Assembly (NCBI GenBank): GCA_019359375.1
Contig: JAHHHL010000024.1
Coordinates: forward strand, 1 to 64,000
Length of the DNA: 64,000 nucleotides
Direction: 5' to 3'
From: Lyngbya sp. HA4199-MV5
Lineage (GTDB): Bacteria > Cyanobacteriota > Cyanobacteriia > Leptolyngbyales > Leptolyngbyaceae
Both the position numbers and the translations under genes were made by a program. Below, piece by piece: positions 8,699 through 17,326 of this stretch. How positions within the stretch are numbered: position 1 is the stretch's first letter; every line of letters begins with the position of its first letter. The notes under the pieces were generated by a model. That model searched no databases and was not told the DNA's origin. It saw only the letters and a program-made list of their open reading frames with translations.

Positions 8699-8849
8699 TC
8701 AAAGTCTACTGCACTCGTAGCCGCCATTGAAAACCTGCCTTTGCAAAGGACAGGAAGTGGTTTCTCAAAGAAGGGACTCCAAGTCGATAGCGTCATTTTT
8801 GTGCCTTTTTCATAGATATAGCGTAGTCTGTAGGGTGATCATTCTACAG

Positions 8850-9461
8850 ATGGAGGTTGGCTTGACATACAGCCGCGATCAGCTCTCACTTTTTTCGGTT
8901 TCTGAGCAGAAAACCTTAAACTATGGGAGCCAGCAGACAGAACTGTTGAAAATTCATAGCAACACCTTGCAGGACTGGAAACAACGCCTGTTTCACTTTC
9001 AGCAGCAGGTTTGTCTTGCCCCAACGTTGCAGCAAGGCTCACTGTTTGAATCGGCGGCTCAAGGTGTTGATGCTGATCCCGATTGCCTGGATCCCTTTAG
9101 CTTGCCTCAGCAGAACACTGAGTTTTGGCGCTGGAAAGCAGACAGTCAGGGAGTTGCGGCACTCTATTTTGTCATTGACTACGCGTTGCCAATTTTGCTC
9201 TATGTGGGCGAAACGGTGAAATCTGGGCAGCGCTGGAAAGGGGAACATGACTGCAAGCGCTATTTGCTGAACTATCGGCAAGCTCACTACCAAAACCAGC
9301 TTGAGACACATCTGGGGATTGCCTTTTGGTCACTGGCACCCACCCAAACCCGCGATCGCCAGCGGTTAGAATCGGTGCTGATCCACAAGTGGCGATCGCC
9401 CTTCAACAAGGAAAACTGGGAATTTTGGGGCACCCCCTTCACAGGGCTTGTGATCGGTTAG
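8850..9461 (+). CDS. GIY-YIG-like nuclease-domain protein
   Basis: The C-terminal half contains a divergent GIY-YIG core. ALYFVIDYALPILLYVGET supplies the two short strands, and SGQRWKGEH supplies the conserved arginine and a histidine. A later glutamate in RQRLESVLIHKWRSPFNKENW fits the family's metal-binding position. The N-terminal about 95 residues are glutamine-rich and without a recognised domain. The frame is open to 8727, but the ATG at 8850 (MEVGLTYSRDQLSLF) looks like the natural start, giving 203 residues. Cellular role unknown; it is not next to uvrC or a mobile intron. Confidence 0.7.
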   Translation: MEVGLTYSRDQLSLFSVSEQKTLNYGSQQTELLKIHSNTLQDWKQRLFHFQQQVCLAPTLQQGSLFESAAQGVDADPDCLDPFSLPQQNTEFWRWKADSQGVAALYFVIDYALPILLYVGETVKSGQRWKGEHDCKRYLLNYRQAHYQNQLETHLGIAFWSLAPTQTRDRQRLESVLIHKWRSPFNKENWEFWGTPFTGLVIG

Positions 9462-9864
9462 GATTGGCTGCGAAAGCCTCACGGATTTCTCATTGCCCCT
9501 TTATGGCTGCTTCACCCATCCAGCAGGCACGCTCGTTACCTTGGAATAGGTTGGGTTGTGTAGATGCCCACTCCACGAGAAGAACGAGAGGGACAGTAAC
9601 GGGGGGCTTGTTGCTGTCCCTCTTGTCTTGGGGGCTAGAGTATTCATCAACTGCGATCGAGCAAATTTCGGGTGTTTCAGTCTGGTCGTTGTGGAACGTT
9701 ACATCTCAGTTGGGTTGCACGCAATATATAGCGGTTACTGATTGGGTAAGCCACAGTCTGGCGAGTAGGGGTATGGGGTATAGGGTGTAGGGTGTGGTGA
9801 ATGCAAATGAAAACGGCTGTAACTCGCAGGCGCGTTTAATAGAAACCCATTGGGCAAAGGACGG
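9462..9864. other. Intergenic region between GIY-YIG gene and gshB
   Basis: About 400 bp between convergent genes. It includes a short ATAGGTTGGGTTGTGTAG stretch at 9547 and a GGGTATGGGGTATAGGGTGTAGGG run at about 9769-9797, both of types repeated elsewhere. An open frame continuing across part of it shows no family features and is judged non-coding. Confidence 0.5.
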
Positions 9865-10836
9865 CTAGTTGGTCTGCCGAGTGTGTACAACCCACTCGAT
9901 TACCTGTTGACCCAGTTGAATGTTGTCAAGCCGATCGATTTCGCGGATGCCTGTGGGACTGGTCACATTCACTTCAGTCAGGTAGCCGCCAATAATATCG
10001 ATGCCGACAAAGAACAAGCCATCGCGCTGTAGGGTAGGTGCAAGCTGGCGGCAGATCTGCTGTTCTCGATCGGTAATCGTGGTTTGGGCAACCCTGCCAC
10101 CCACCGCCATATTGCCTCGAAACTCGTTCCCCGTTGGAATGCGATTCACTGCGCCGATGGGTTCTCCATTGAGTAAAATAATCCGTTTGTCGCCATCTTT
10201 GGCTTCTGGTAGGTAGGTTTGCACCATCACAGGCACTTGCCCCTGATAGGTGCTGATTTCGATCAGCGAATTGATGTTGCGATCGCCCGCCTCCAAGATC
10301 AGAATGCCTTCTCCAGCCTTCCCGCCCAGCGGTTTTAATACAGCAATGCCCTTGCGCTCGACAAACTCCCGGATCACCTGCTTATCCTGACTCACAATGG
10401 TTTCGGGAATCGCGTCCGTGAACTGTAAGGCATACATTTTCTCATTGGCAGCCCGAACGCCTCTGGGTGCGTTGACCACCAACGTTTTGGCGGGATCGGT
10501 GTAGTCCAGAATGTAGGTGGCATAGAGATAAGGCACCGTCACGGGAGGATCTGTCCGCATGAAAACGGCATCCATCGTTTCCAGGGGAAGCAACGTGCGA
10601 TCGCCCAGCGTAAACCAGGGATTCGCCGCCACCCAGCGCCCTTCGCTCAACTGTACTGGGGTAAGCTGAACCTGCTCTAACAACGCAAATGCCTTACCGT
10701 TGGCAACGCCTAGCTGTTGCGCCTGAGTGATCCAGACTTCGTGCCCTAACGCCTGTGCCGCTTCCATCAACGCCACGCTGGTGTCGTGTCCAGGGTCGAG
10801 CCGCTGAATGGGATCAATAATGAAGGCAAATTTCAC
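9865..10836 (-). CDS. gshB: Glutathione synthetase
   Basis: ATP-grasp ligase joining gamma-glutamylcysteine and glycine to make glutathione. The N-terminal domain begins MKFAFIIDPIQRLDPGHDTSVALMEAA, diagnostic for bacterial GshB. The ATP-grasp part has KPLGGKAGEGILIL, then a later region VGIDIIGGYLTEVNVTSPTGIREID that carries the metal and substrate residues. Length (323) is standard. The glutaredoxin gene lies 81 bp upstream on the same strand, so the pair forms a likely glutathione operon. Confidence 0.96.
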   Translation of the reverse strand: MKFAFIIDPIQRLDPGHDTSVALMEAAQALGHEVWITQAQQLGVANGKAFALLEQVQLTPVQLSEGRWVAANPWFTLGDRTLLPLETMDAVFMRTDPPVTVPYLYATYILDYTDPAKTLVVNAPRGVRAANEKMYALQFTDAIPETIVSQDKQVIREFVERKGIAVLKPLGGKAGEGILILEAGDRNINSLIEISTYQGQVPVMVQTYLPEAKDGDKRIILLNGEPIGAVNRIPTGNEFRGNMAVGGRVAQTTITDREQQICRQLAPTLQRDGLFFVGIDIIGGYLTEVNVTSPTGIREIDRLDNIQLGQQVIEWVVHTRQTN

Positions 10837-10917
10837 GGGGAATGTCCTTAGTCGAGGTTAGCCGTAAACGATCGATCGCAAGAAGCCAGAAACGACTAAC
10901 GGGGGGCTATGGACAGT

Positions 10918-11181
10918 TTAGCTGGCTTGGAGCAGTGGATCGAGCTTCCCTTGAGCATTCAATGCCGTGATATCGTCACACCCGCCAATGTGTTGATCGT
11001 TAATAAAAATTTGTGGCACCGATCGCCGTCCATTGGCTCGTTGCGACATTTTGCTTCTTGCCGCTTCATCGCCGTCAATGCAATATTCGGTGTACTCTAC
11101 GCCTTTGCGATCGAGCAATGCCTTTGCTCGAATGCAAAAGGGACAGGAACTCCAGGTGTAAATTTCGACGTTAGCAGCCAT
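10918..11181 (-). CDS. grxC: Glutaredoxin 3 (dithiol)
   Basis: Small thiol-disulfide oxidoreductase using glutathione as reductant. It has the thioredoxin fold with active site CPFC in YTWSSCPFCIRAKALL, the cis-proline region RSVPQIFIN, and the glutathione-binding GGCDDI. The longest frame starts 27 bases upstream, but the natural N-terminus MAANVEIYTWSSCPFC begins at the ATG ending at 11181 (87 residues). It is followed closely by gshB on the same strand, matching a shared role in glutathione redox metabolism. Confidence 0.94.
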   Translation of the reverse strand: MAANVEIYTWSSCPFCIRAKALLDRKGVEYTEYCIDGDEAARSKMSQRANGRRSVPQIFINDQHIGGCDDITALNAQGKLDPLLQAS

Positions 11182-11287
11182 AGTGTTCTTAAGGCAGGGG
11201 TTCTGCAAGCGGTTTCAATCGAGCAATGCCGATCGAGTCTTTCGTCTCCATTTTAAGCCGCAGGATGGAAAACGCCGTTAACGAAAT

Positions 11288-11593
11288 CTATTCAGGGGTT
11301 GTTTCTAGTGCTTCAGATGAGTCCGTCTTGGGCAGCAGTAGGCGAATTGCCATCACTGCAAACCCGATCGCAGCGGCAATTTTGACCACCCGTTGCGGCA
11401 GCAGATGCGCTGTGCCCTCACCGAGAAAAACCCCTAGCAGACTTGCCAGCAGTAACGCTGCTGCCGTGCCCAAAAAGATCGTGCGAGGTGATTTGGAGTT
11501 GCCACTAAGCGCGATCGCCGCCAGTTGGCTTTTATCACCCAACTCTGACAAAAATACGGTGATGAAGCTGAGTCCTAAGAGGTGCCAATCCAT
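11288..11593 (-). CDS. Half-size TMEM165/GDT1 (UPF0016) family transporter subunit, short partner
   Basis: 101 residues with three predicted hydrophobic helices. It carries the family motif E-x-G-D-[KR]-[TS] as ELGDKSQLAAIAL in helix 1. Full-length GDT1 proteins have two such repeats; this is one half. Family members are cation exporters, with manganese and calcium as known substrates in plants, yeast and cyanobacteria. A second half-size gene follows the same pattern at 11830-12294 on the same strand, so the two probably form a heterodimer, as described for split cyanobacterial versions. The C-terminus ends in a short acidic tail. Between the two genes lies a repeat block. Confidence 0.85.
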   Translation of the reverse strand: MDWHLLGLSFITVFLSELGDKSQLAAIALSGNSKSPRTIFLGTAAALLLASLLGVFLGEGTAHLLPQRVVKIAAAIGFAVMAIRLLLPKTDSSEALETTPE

Positions 11594-11829
11594 AGAAAGT
11601 TTTGAGTTTTGAGTTAACCAGTTGTTAGTTGTTAGTTGTTGGTTGTTAGTTTTTAGTTGTTAGCTCTAAAGCCTTTCGGGCGGAACGCTTTGCAGACGGG
11701 GTTAAGTGTTCCGCAATCGCTAACGCTGTTGGTTTTGGGGAACAGATTTTCCTTAGTGCCCTTGACTGTCTTAACTTTGGACTTCTAACAACTAAAAACG
11801 AACAACTAAAAACTTTTTCTGACCGCTGC
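11594..11829. repeat. Inverted intergenic repeat block between the two GDT1 halves
   Basis: Units of GTTGTTAGTTGTTGGTTGTTAG at about 11620-11665 are mirrored by CTAACAACTAAAAACGAACAAC at about 11787-11808, so the transcript can fold into a long stem. The middle (GGCGGAACGCTTTGC...) adds a further patch. Repeat units match those upstream of hemF and downstream of acs and ntcA. Confidence 0.65.
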
Positions 11830-12294
11830 CTACAAGCCAACTGCATCCCACAGCATCGCGATCGACAGCAGGGCGAGGGTAAGACCAGCGGCAATGTCTA
11901 GCGTTCGGGGGGAGACGCGAGATGAGAGCCATTGACCGACCAGCACACCGAGCAAGCTTGTGTTGATGAGAGCGATCGCGGCTCCTGTAAAAACGGACCA
12001 GGGAGCGTGAGATTCGGCGGACATCAAAAGCGTTGCTACTTGAGTTTTGTCACCGAGTTCTGCCAGAAAAATGGTGATGAAGGTAGAGCCAAAGACCTTC
12101 CAAAATTGGGAAGTTGATCCAGTTAGGGATGAAGTCGGCTCAGCAGTCTGTGCGGTGGTCTGAACGATGACCTGATCAGTCGTCAGCGTATCTGCCTCGT
12201 TCAGAACTTCTGACATCAACGTACTGCTAGCGCTGAGATGGGTGCGCTGAGAGATGGGGGAGAGTCCGTAAACGGCAATTGATGAGGCTTCCAC
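11830..12294 (-). CDS. Half-size TMEM165/GDT1 (UPF0016) family transporter subunit, long partner
   Basis: 154 residues: a poorly conserved, Ser/Thr-rich N-terminal region of about 70 residues precedes a single GDT1 repeat. That repeat carries AELGDKTQVATLLMS, the E-x-G-D-K-T metal-exchange motif, and ends in two more hydrophobic helices (LDIAAGLTLALLSIAMLW). It complements the 101-residue half encoded 236 bp downstream. The long N-terminal extension is unusual, and an internal ATG near 12214 (MSEVLNEADTLTTDQ) is an alternative start. Predicted role: cation, most likely Mn2+, export from the cytoplasm. Confidence 0.83.
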   Translation of the reverse strand: MEASSIAVYGLSPISQRTHLSASSTLMSEVLNEADTLTTDQVIVQTTAQTAEPTSSLTGSTSQFWKVFGSTFITIFLAELGDKTQVATLLMSAESHAPWSVFTGAAIALINTSLLGVLVGQWLSSRVSPRTLDIAAGLTLALLSIAMLWDAVGL

Positions 12295-12355
12295 GGCAAA
12301 TTCAAAGTTAAGAATGACTTCCTTTCATATTCTTTTCATTATCTTGAATTTGTGA

Positions 12356-12730
12356 CTAAAGGTCAAGCGTGCTCTTTAAGGTAATGCCCACTTCACGATC
12401 GAACCGCAGCATTTCCAGGCTGCGATCGCCGTAGACTCCTTCAATCTGTTCGTGGCAGCAGGCGATCGCAAAGTCGTTGAGGTCTTCGGGTTCAACCCCA
12501 AACAAGTCCTGAAAAACGGCTGGCTCTACGCGGCAAAAGCGGGGGCGATCGGCATAGATGCCACATTCACGGGTGGCGTGATCAAAGTGAATACACCAGC
12601 CATTCTTGCCGACCAAACTCATGTAGAGAGCCAGTTCTTCTGGTAAGAGATAGTCCGCTAAATCGGGGCGATCGGTCGGGTCTAAGTGGCAGCACGCACC
12701 ACACTGCTTTACACAACGCCAGGTTGACAT
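12356..12730 (-). CDS. YkgJ-family cysteine-cluster protein
   Basis: 124 residues, with the cysteine pattern of the YkgJ/UPF0153 putative metal-binding family: CVKQCGACC near the N-terminus, WCIHFDHATRECGIYADRPRFCR in the middle, and a later CC pair (IACCHEQ). Such proteins are thought to bind zinc or iron-sulfur clusters; the function is unknown. The frame stays open upstream to 12901, but that part is translated intergenic repeat (GAGGGGTGAGG and GCTGACGG units). I therefore start at the ATG at 12728-12730 (MSTWRCVKQ). Confidence 0.85.
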   Translation of the reverse strand: MSTWRCVKQCGACCHLDPTDRPDLADYLLPEELALYMSLVGKNGWCIHFDHATRECGIYADRPRFCRVEPAVFQDLFGVEPEDLNDFAIACCHEQIEGVYGDRSLEMLRFDREVGITLKSTLDL

Positions 12731-13045
12731 GAGAGGTGAGGGGTGAGGGGTGAGGAGTGAGGGGAAGCAGAGGGGGGGAAGCAGGGGAGGCAGGGGAGAG
12801 TTTTGAGTTTTGACCGCTGACCGCTGACGGCTGACGGCTGATAGCTGACGGCTATTCCTCATTGAGCTTAACGGTTCCAGGTATTGAATGGGCACCGACA
12901 CAGTTTTCGCTAATCTTTAACTTTTGTGAACTTTATTAGAAGTGGACAAAGGAGCCAGATAAGATTTGATCGTTGCAGAAATGTTACGACTGCTCATCAG
13001 GTTCATAGTGCAACTTTAGTTCAGCGACGGATAGGGGGTAAGGAT
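12731..13045. repeat. Repeat block and psb30 leader
   Basis: From 12731 to about 12855 the DNA consists of tandem-like GGTGAGGGGTGAGG, GCAGGGGAGGCAGGGGAG and GCTGACGGCTGATAGC units of the window's intergenic repeat type. The remaining about 190 bp contain the promoter and leader of psb30, with a purine-rich ribosome-binding site (GGGGGTAAGG) just before its start. No further gene is visible. Confidence 0.6.
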
Positions 13046-13141
13046 ATGGAGTCGATCATTCAGCTTACGATGTTAGCCGCGATCGTGATCGCTGGTCCTG
13101 CTGTAATTTTTCTGTTAGCTGCCCGTGGTGGCGACCTGTAA
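13046..13141 (+). CDS. psb30: Photosystem II protein Psb30 (Ycf12)
   Basis: A 31-codon gene: a single membrane helix peptide, [20 protein letters not shown] followed by [11 protein letters not shown]. The ending ARGGDL and length match Psb30/Ycf12, a one-helix thylakoid subunit at the periphery of photosystem II near the PsbJ/PsbK side. It is preceded by a good ribosome-binding site (GGGTAAGG, 7 bp before ATG) and followed by a clear factor-independent terminator, so it is a single-gene transcript. Confidence 0.93.
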   Translation: MESIIQLTMLAAIVIAGPAVIFLLAARGGDL

Positions 13142-13256
13142 GAACGGCTGCTTGTGGGCGATCGTGTTTGAGCGCTGATGCTATCGGTTGAGGTTGTTTG
13201 AAATCCTTTGATAGCTGGCTTTTGAAAGTTTTTTCTAGTATGAGAGAGTAGTGACT

Positions 13257-13280
13257 AGCCCGATTCGCGTCGGGCTTTTT
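13257..13280 (+). terminator. Rho-independent terminator after psb30
   Basis: The 7-bp perfect stem AGCCCGA/TCGGGCT with a 6-base loop (TTCGCG) is followed directly by TTTT, on the strand of psb30 about 115 bp after its stop codon. Confidence 0.85.
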
Positions 13281-13314
13281 ATTGGCAACTTTTTCTATCG
13301 CTTGAGACTTACGC

Positions 13315-13330
13315 AAACCTCGGAGGTTTT
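13315..13330. repeat. AAACCT-CGG-AGGTTTT palindromic repeat, copy 1
   Basis: The hairpin GCAAACCTCGGAGGTTTT sits just beyond the stop of the leftward hydrolase gene and after the psb30 terminator. A near-identical copy (GCAAACCTTGGAGGTTTT) is at about 43412-43427. It could help terminate the hydrolase transcript. Confidence 0.5.
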
Positions 13331-13348
13331 AATCAAAACACGTAATTC

Positions 13349-14203
13349 CTATGGCTTCTGGGTCTGCTCAAGCGTTTGCAGGTATTGTCGCAACGCCTGG
13401 TGGTAGCGATCGCCTGCTACTTGTGCAACATCGTTATGGTCTGCACCACTGACTTCTAAAAAGGTTTTGGGTTGGTTGGCGCGATCGAACAACGCTCGTC
13501 CATGCCAGATAGGAATAACCTGGTCGTTGGTACCGTGGATAAAGAGTACTGGACAACGAACGGCACCAATTTTGTGGATGTTGGCGAATTTATCAAACGG
13601 GAAAAGGGGAAGATGAGTCACGACCCGAAAGACGCTAGTAAAACCGCCTTCGATAATTAAGCCAGCAGCAGGCTGACGCGTTGCCAGATCAATGCTGGGT
13701 CCACTGCCCACCGATCGCCCGTAGAGAATAATGCGGCTGGGTGGCTGTTTCAGCACGGTTGTCAGGTAGCGATAAGCCGCGTCAATGTCCTGGTAGGCAT
13801 TCTGTTCCGAAGGGGTGCCCTGACTGGTGCCATAGCCCCGGTAGTCGTAGGCAAACACATTCACGCCCGTTGACTGAATTTGCGCTAGAGCAGGGCGAAC
13901 GTCTCCCAGATCTTCTCCATTGCCGTGGCTGTAGAGAACGGTATAGGCTGCTTGGGGCTGCGATCGATAAACCGCAGAAATCTGGACGTTTGGGGCAGAC
14001 GTAAGTTTAATAGTCGTTGGATCGTCCTGGTAGCTGGACGATTGCGGCTGGAAGATTTGGCGATCGCTAAAAAAGTAGGCATATCCCCCGATCCCCAGGT
14101 AGACAAAAAGAATCGATCGCATAACCCGCCACACTGAGAATTTGCCCAGCAGTAGTGTTTGAAGTCGTCTGCGCTGGCTTGTGCGATCGTCGTCAGGTTC
14201 CAC
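13349..14203 (-). CDS. Alpha/beta hydrolase, membrane-anchored (ABHD-like serine hydrolase)
   Basis: 284 residues. A hydrophobic helix near residues 28-46 (SILFVYLGIGGYAYFF) probably anchors the protein in a membrane. The hydrolase fold follows, with the oxyanion motif YSHGNGEDLGD, strand AYDYRGYGTSQG, nucleophile elbow GRSVGSG, acid in HGTNDQVIP and catalytic histidine in SGADHND. This arrangement resembles the bacterial relatives of ABHD13/ABHD17 (BEM46-like). The substrate cannot be read from the sequence. It lies between psb30 and recJ, and the recJ stop is 32 bp upstream of its start on the same strand, so the two may be co-transcribed. Confidence 0.87.
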   Translation of the reverse strand: MEPDDDRTSQRRRLQTLLLGKFSVWRVMRSILFVYLGIGGYAYFFSDRQIFQPQSSSYQDDPTTIKLTSAPNVQISAVYRSQPQAAYTVLYSHGNGEDLGDVRPALAQIQSTGVNVFAYDYRGYGTSQGTPSEQNAYQDIDAAYRYLTTVLKQPPSRIILYGRSVGSGPSIDLATRQPAAGLIIEGGFTSVFRVVTHLPLFPFDKFANIHKIGAVRCPVLFIHGTNDQVIPIWHGRALFDRANQPKTFLEVSGADHNDVAQVAGDRYHQALRQYLQTLEQTQKP

Positions 14204-14235
14204 GGCGAAGCCCCCCTCCGAATGTACACACTAAT

Positions 14236-16311
14236 TCACAATGAGCAGCCATCGTTTTTTAATGCGGTCACGGCGGCTTTAATCACGTCGTAGTATTGAG
14301 AGGATTTACAGATATTGACCAAAGCTGGTTCGCATTGATCCTGGTTCAAGGTAGCCGTTTTGTGCCCTTCTTGGACAATTAACTCTTTGCCTTGATCATT
14401 GCGGATTCTAAGCTGTTTGCCAGCTTTATGTTGAAGGATATCGCAGCTATAGGCACGCTTGTTATGCCAAAAAGCAACAGGAGCCTCGATCGCCACAGGC
14501 TTACGGGCACCCACCAATTCCAATTCCAGCGAAAGCTCGCCGTTCCAGTCGTTGGTTCGCAGGCGATATGCCAGATCCAGGTGGCTGGGTAGGGGATAGT
14601 AGTCGCCCCAGCGCCACGCGATCGCGGTGAATTTGCGGGTTCCGGGCAGCGCCTCCTCCTGGCTGACGGTTAGCTTGATATGACCTTTACCAATGCGTTT
14701 CTGCTCACAGATGCGGACGTTGGCAGACCAAAAAACCGGATCGGGGTTTTCGATGCCACAGGGATGGAGGGCATCAATTTGGGCGTAAAGGTTAAGGTCG
14801 AGGTGGTCGAAGGTGGCTTCCGTGTCGATGACGACGAGGGGCTTCAGGTGTTCTGGTTGCAGGCATTGGTGTGCGAAGGTCTGGAGGCGCGATCGCAGGT
14901 TCTCTAGATTTGTCGCTTCTAGAGAAAAGCCGCCCGCCGCCCGGTGTCCGCCAAATTTACCGAGCAAATCTTTGCAAAACTGGAGGGCATCAAACACGTT
15001 GAACTCAGGAATGCTCCGTGCTGAGCCGCGTATGTGAGTCTCTGCTGCATCTTCATAGGTGCCAATAAAGACGGGTACGCCGTAGCGCTCAACCAAGCGG
15101 GACGCAACGATGCCAATCACGCCATGATGCCAGTTGGGTTGGACAACGACTAACACTCGGCTTTCGACGGGTGGCGCAAAGTTAGCCGCAGGGTTGCCAG
15201 CATGATGGATGGCAGCTTCCACGATCGCGATCGCTTCTTGCTCGATCTGTTCGCACAACTGCTGGCGCTGTTTGTTAATTTGTTCGCACTGCATCGCCCG
15301 TTCCAGCGCAACCCCATCATCGTCTGTGGTCAATAGCTCGATGACAATTTGGGGATCAGCCAAGCGACCGACGGCGTTGATCCGAGGTCCCAGCCGAAAG
15401 CCGATCGCTTCTGGTTTCATTTGCTTGGCACCACTTAACCCCGTGACCTGGATGAGTGCCTGTACGCCTGCCAGCTTCGATTTGGGTAACAGTTGGAGTC
15501 CCTGCCTTACCCAACGTCGGTTTACGCCTGTGAGTGGTGCTAAATCGGCGATCGTGCCGAGGGTAAATAGCTCCAGCAGCGAGTTGCCTAGCTCGTGGGT
15601 TTTACCCAGACTTTGCGCCAGGGCGATCGCCAGCAGATACGCCACACCCACACCAGCAACCCCCCGATAGGGCGATGTTTCCGCCACCATTTTGGGGTTG
15701 AGAATGGCGTTAGCATCGGGCAGAGTGGGCGGCAGATCGTGATGGTCAGTGATGATAACGGCTAACCCAAGTTCGCGGGCACGGGCGATCGGTTGATGGG
15801 CAGCAATGCCATTATCCACCGTCAAGATCAGCTTCACGCCTTCATCGTAGAACGCTTCAACAATGCGCTGATTGATGCCGTAGCCTTCGCTCATGCGGCT
15901 AGGAATGGCGTACTCTACTTGGGCACCCAGGGTTCGCAAGGCACGCAGTAGTAGCGCAGTGCTGGTCATCCCATCGGCATCATAATCGCCACAGATGGCA
16001 ATTTTTTGGCGCTGGTTAATGGCATTAATAAGCAATTCCAGGCTGAGCGGTAGATCAGTAAAGTCTTCGAGCGGTGAAGGGAGGATCTCAGACTCTGGAT
16101 GCAAGAAAATCTGAGCCTGTTCTGGTGACACAATGCCGCGATTCACTAACACTTGAGCGAGCAGCGGTGAAAGATGCGTGGCTTGCGCGATCGCGGCTGC
16201 CTGTTCACTCTGAGCGGGAGCAATTTGCCAACGCTGGTCAAGTTGCTGACTCAAGGCAGATTTAACAGAAGGAGGTGAGCTTTGAGTTACCACAGAATTT
16301 TTAATCAACAA
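14236..16311 (-). CDS. recJ: Single-stranded-DNA-specific 5'-3' exonuclease RecJ
   Basis: DHH-family nuclease acting in recombinational repair (RecF pathway) and mismatch repair. DHH motifs are visible in order: CGDYDADGMTSTALLLRAL (motif I), ILTVDNGIA, and IITDHHDLPPTLPDANAILNP (DHH motif). The DHHA1 segment GKFGGHRAAGGFSLE comes later, followed by a C-terminal OB-like region. Length of 691 residues is somewhat longer than E. coli RecJ (577), as is usual in cyanobacteria. The start is uncertain: a TTG at 16311 gives the longest form; a GTG at 16293 (VTQSSPPSVK) is an alternative. Confidence 0.93.
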   Translation of the reverse strand: MLIKNSVVTQSSPPSVKSALSQQLDQRWQIAPAQSEQAAAIAQATHLSPLLAQVLVNRGIVSPEQAQIFLHPESEILPSPLEDFTDLPLSLELLINAINQRQKIAICGDYDADGMTSTALLLRALRTLGAQVEYAIPSRMSEGYGINQRIVEAFYDEGVKLILTVDNGIAAHQPIARARELGLAVIITDHHDLPPTLPDANAILNPKMVAETSPYRGVAGVGVAYLLAIALAQSLGKTHELGNSLLELFTLGTIADLAPLTGVNRRWVRQGLQLLPKSKLAGVQALIQVTGLSGAKQMKPEAIGFRLGPRINAVGRLADPQIVIELLTTDDDGVALERAMQCEQINKQRQQLCEQIEQEAIAIVEAAIHHAGNPAANFAPPVESRVLVVVQPNWHHGVIGIVASRLVERYGVPVFIGTYEDAAETHIRGSARSIPEFNVFDALQFCKDLLGKFGGHRAAGGFSLEATNLENLRSRLQTFAHQCLQPEHLKPLVVIDTEATFDHLDLNLYAQIDALHPCGIENPDPVFWSANVRICEQKRIGKGHIKLTVSQEEALPGTRKFTAIAWRWGDYYPLPSHLDLAYRLRTNDWNGELSLELELVGARKPVAIEAPVAFWHNKRAYSCDILQHKAGKQLRIRNDQGKELIVQEGHKTATLNQDQCEPALVNICKSSQYYDVIKAAVTALKNDGCSL

Positions 16312-16745
16312 ATTAGAGCATTAAGTCATGCCTTGGATCAAACGATTTTGATGAACAACAAACGCTGATACCGATGCTTGGGCTAGTATGCACGATGGTT
16401 TGGTTAATCTCTCATAATGCAAAAAACGATCGCTCAAAACTTTGGTACAAGAGTATTGCTAAATTTACTGCAAGTTGGGGTCGATCGCTCAAAAACATCC
16501 TTAAAAAGGCAGAAATAATTGTAGCGATAAGTCAGTCTCTGGTTCAGCACAGGTTTTGGTGAGTCCTGTACTACACTGCTACGGGTCACGTAATGCCCAC
16601 TGAAATTGCAGAAATTTCGAGTTTGATTAGACTTAGACTATGCGTTCGCCCGATCAGGGTTGAACGCTGTTGAATCTGATTGCGAATGAACCTGCCTGTG
16701 AGGCAGTTCGTCATGAACCCAGTCACTTATTCCAGGAATTCACCC
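16312..16745. other. Intergenic region between divergent recJ and the DUF4168 gene
   Basis: About 430 bp holding both promoters. Nothing else was recognised: no hairpin with a T-run, no tRNA, no short conserved gene. The frame upstream of 16746 is open but without signal-peptide or family character. Confidence 0.4.
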
Positions 16746-17324
16746 ATGATGAAGTCAATGTTGGCAACCTGTTCACTCCTGGTTGTTGTAGCCGTGAGCA
16801 GCCTACCAGTCCACGCACAAACCTCGCCGTCTAAGCCTGCCCCAACAGAAAAGCCTGCCCAGACTGAGAAACCTGCCCAGACTGAGAAACCTGCTTCACC
16901 TGAAAAGCCTGCTCCAGGGGCTAGCCCTGCACCCGCAACCGCTCCTCAAGCCAAAATCAGTCCAGATGAGCTGAAAAAGTTTGCGGTTGCCACCAAGCAA
17001 TTGCTGACGATCGTGAATGATGCTGAAGGTCAAATGGTGCAGGCAGTGCAAAAGCAAGGACTCTCTGAAACGCGCTTTAACGAAATCTTCCAATCAAAGA
17101 AAAACCCAACGGCAAAACCAGCCACTCAAATTACGCCCAAAGAAGAGGAAAGCTACAAGCAGGCAGTGAGCCAACTGACCCAGATTCAGGAGGCGGCGCG
17201 AGCTAAGATGGACAAGGCTGTGCAAGCGCAGGGATTACAGATGGAACGGTTCAACCAGATTTTTGTTGCCGTACAAAATGATCCTCAATTGCGGCAAGAA
17301 GTGCGAAAAATGATCCAAAACTGA
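16746..17324 (+). CDS. DUF4168 exported protein
   Basis: 192 residues with a clear signal peptide (MMKSMLATCSLLVVVAVSSL, then PVHAQ) and a Pro/Lys/Glu-rich repeat linker of TEKPAQ units at about 30-55. Two DUF4168-type helical segments follow, each built around QGLSETRFNEIFQ and QGLQMERFNQIFV. This domain is common in cyanobacterial periplasmic proteins and its function is unknown. The frame opens further upstream, but the ATG at 16746 begins the signal peptide and is preceded by AGGAA. The hydrolase gene starts 2 bp after its stop, so the two are translationally coupled. Confidence 0.82.
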   Translation: MMKSMLATCSLLVVVAVSSLPVHAQTSPSKPAPTEKPAQTEKPAQTEKPASPEKPAPGASPAPATAPQAKISPDELKKFAVATKQLLTIVNDAEGQMVQAVQKQGLSETRFNEIFQSKKNPTAKPATQITPKEEESYKQAVSQLTQIQEAARAKMDKAVQAQGLQMERFNQIFVAVQNDPQLRQEVRKMIQN

Positions 17325-17326
17325 CG

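Noticed and set aside
9326-9790. 154-codon frame overlapping the GIY-YIG gene
   Set aside because: It lies mostly in another frame of a recognisable gene, has no domain or ribosome-binding site and runs into repeat DNA.
9769-9797. GGGTATGGGGTATAGGGTG run resembling telomere or quadruplex DNA
   Set aside because: It fits the window's general family of drifting intergenic repeats, and there is no evidence for a separate structure.
12731-12901. Open frame extending the YkgJ gene upstream
   Set aside because: The added N-terminus is a translation of GGTGAGGGG and GCTGACGG repeats and shows no conserved sequence; the cysteine-cluster family starts at MSTWRC.
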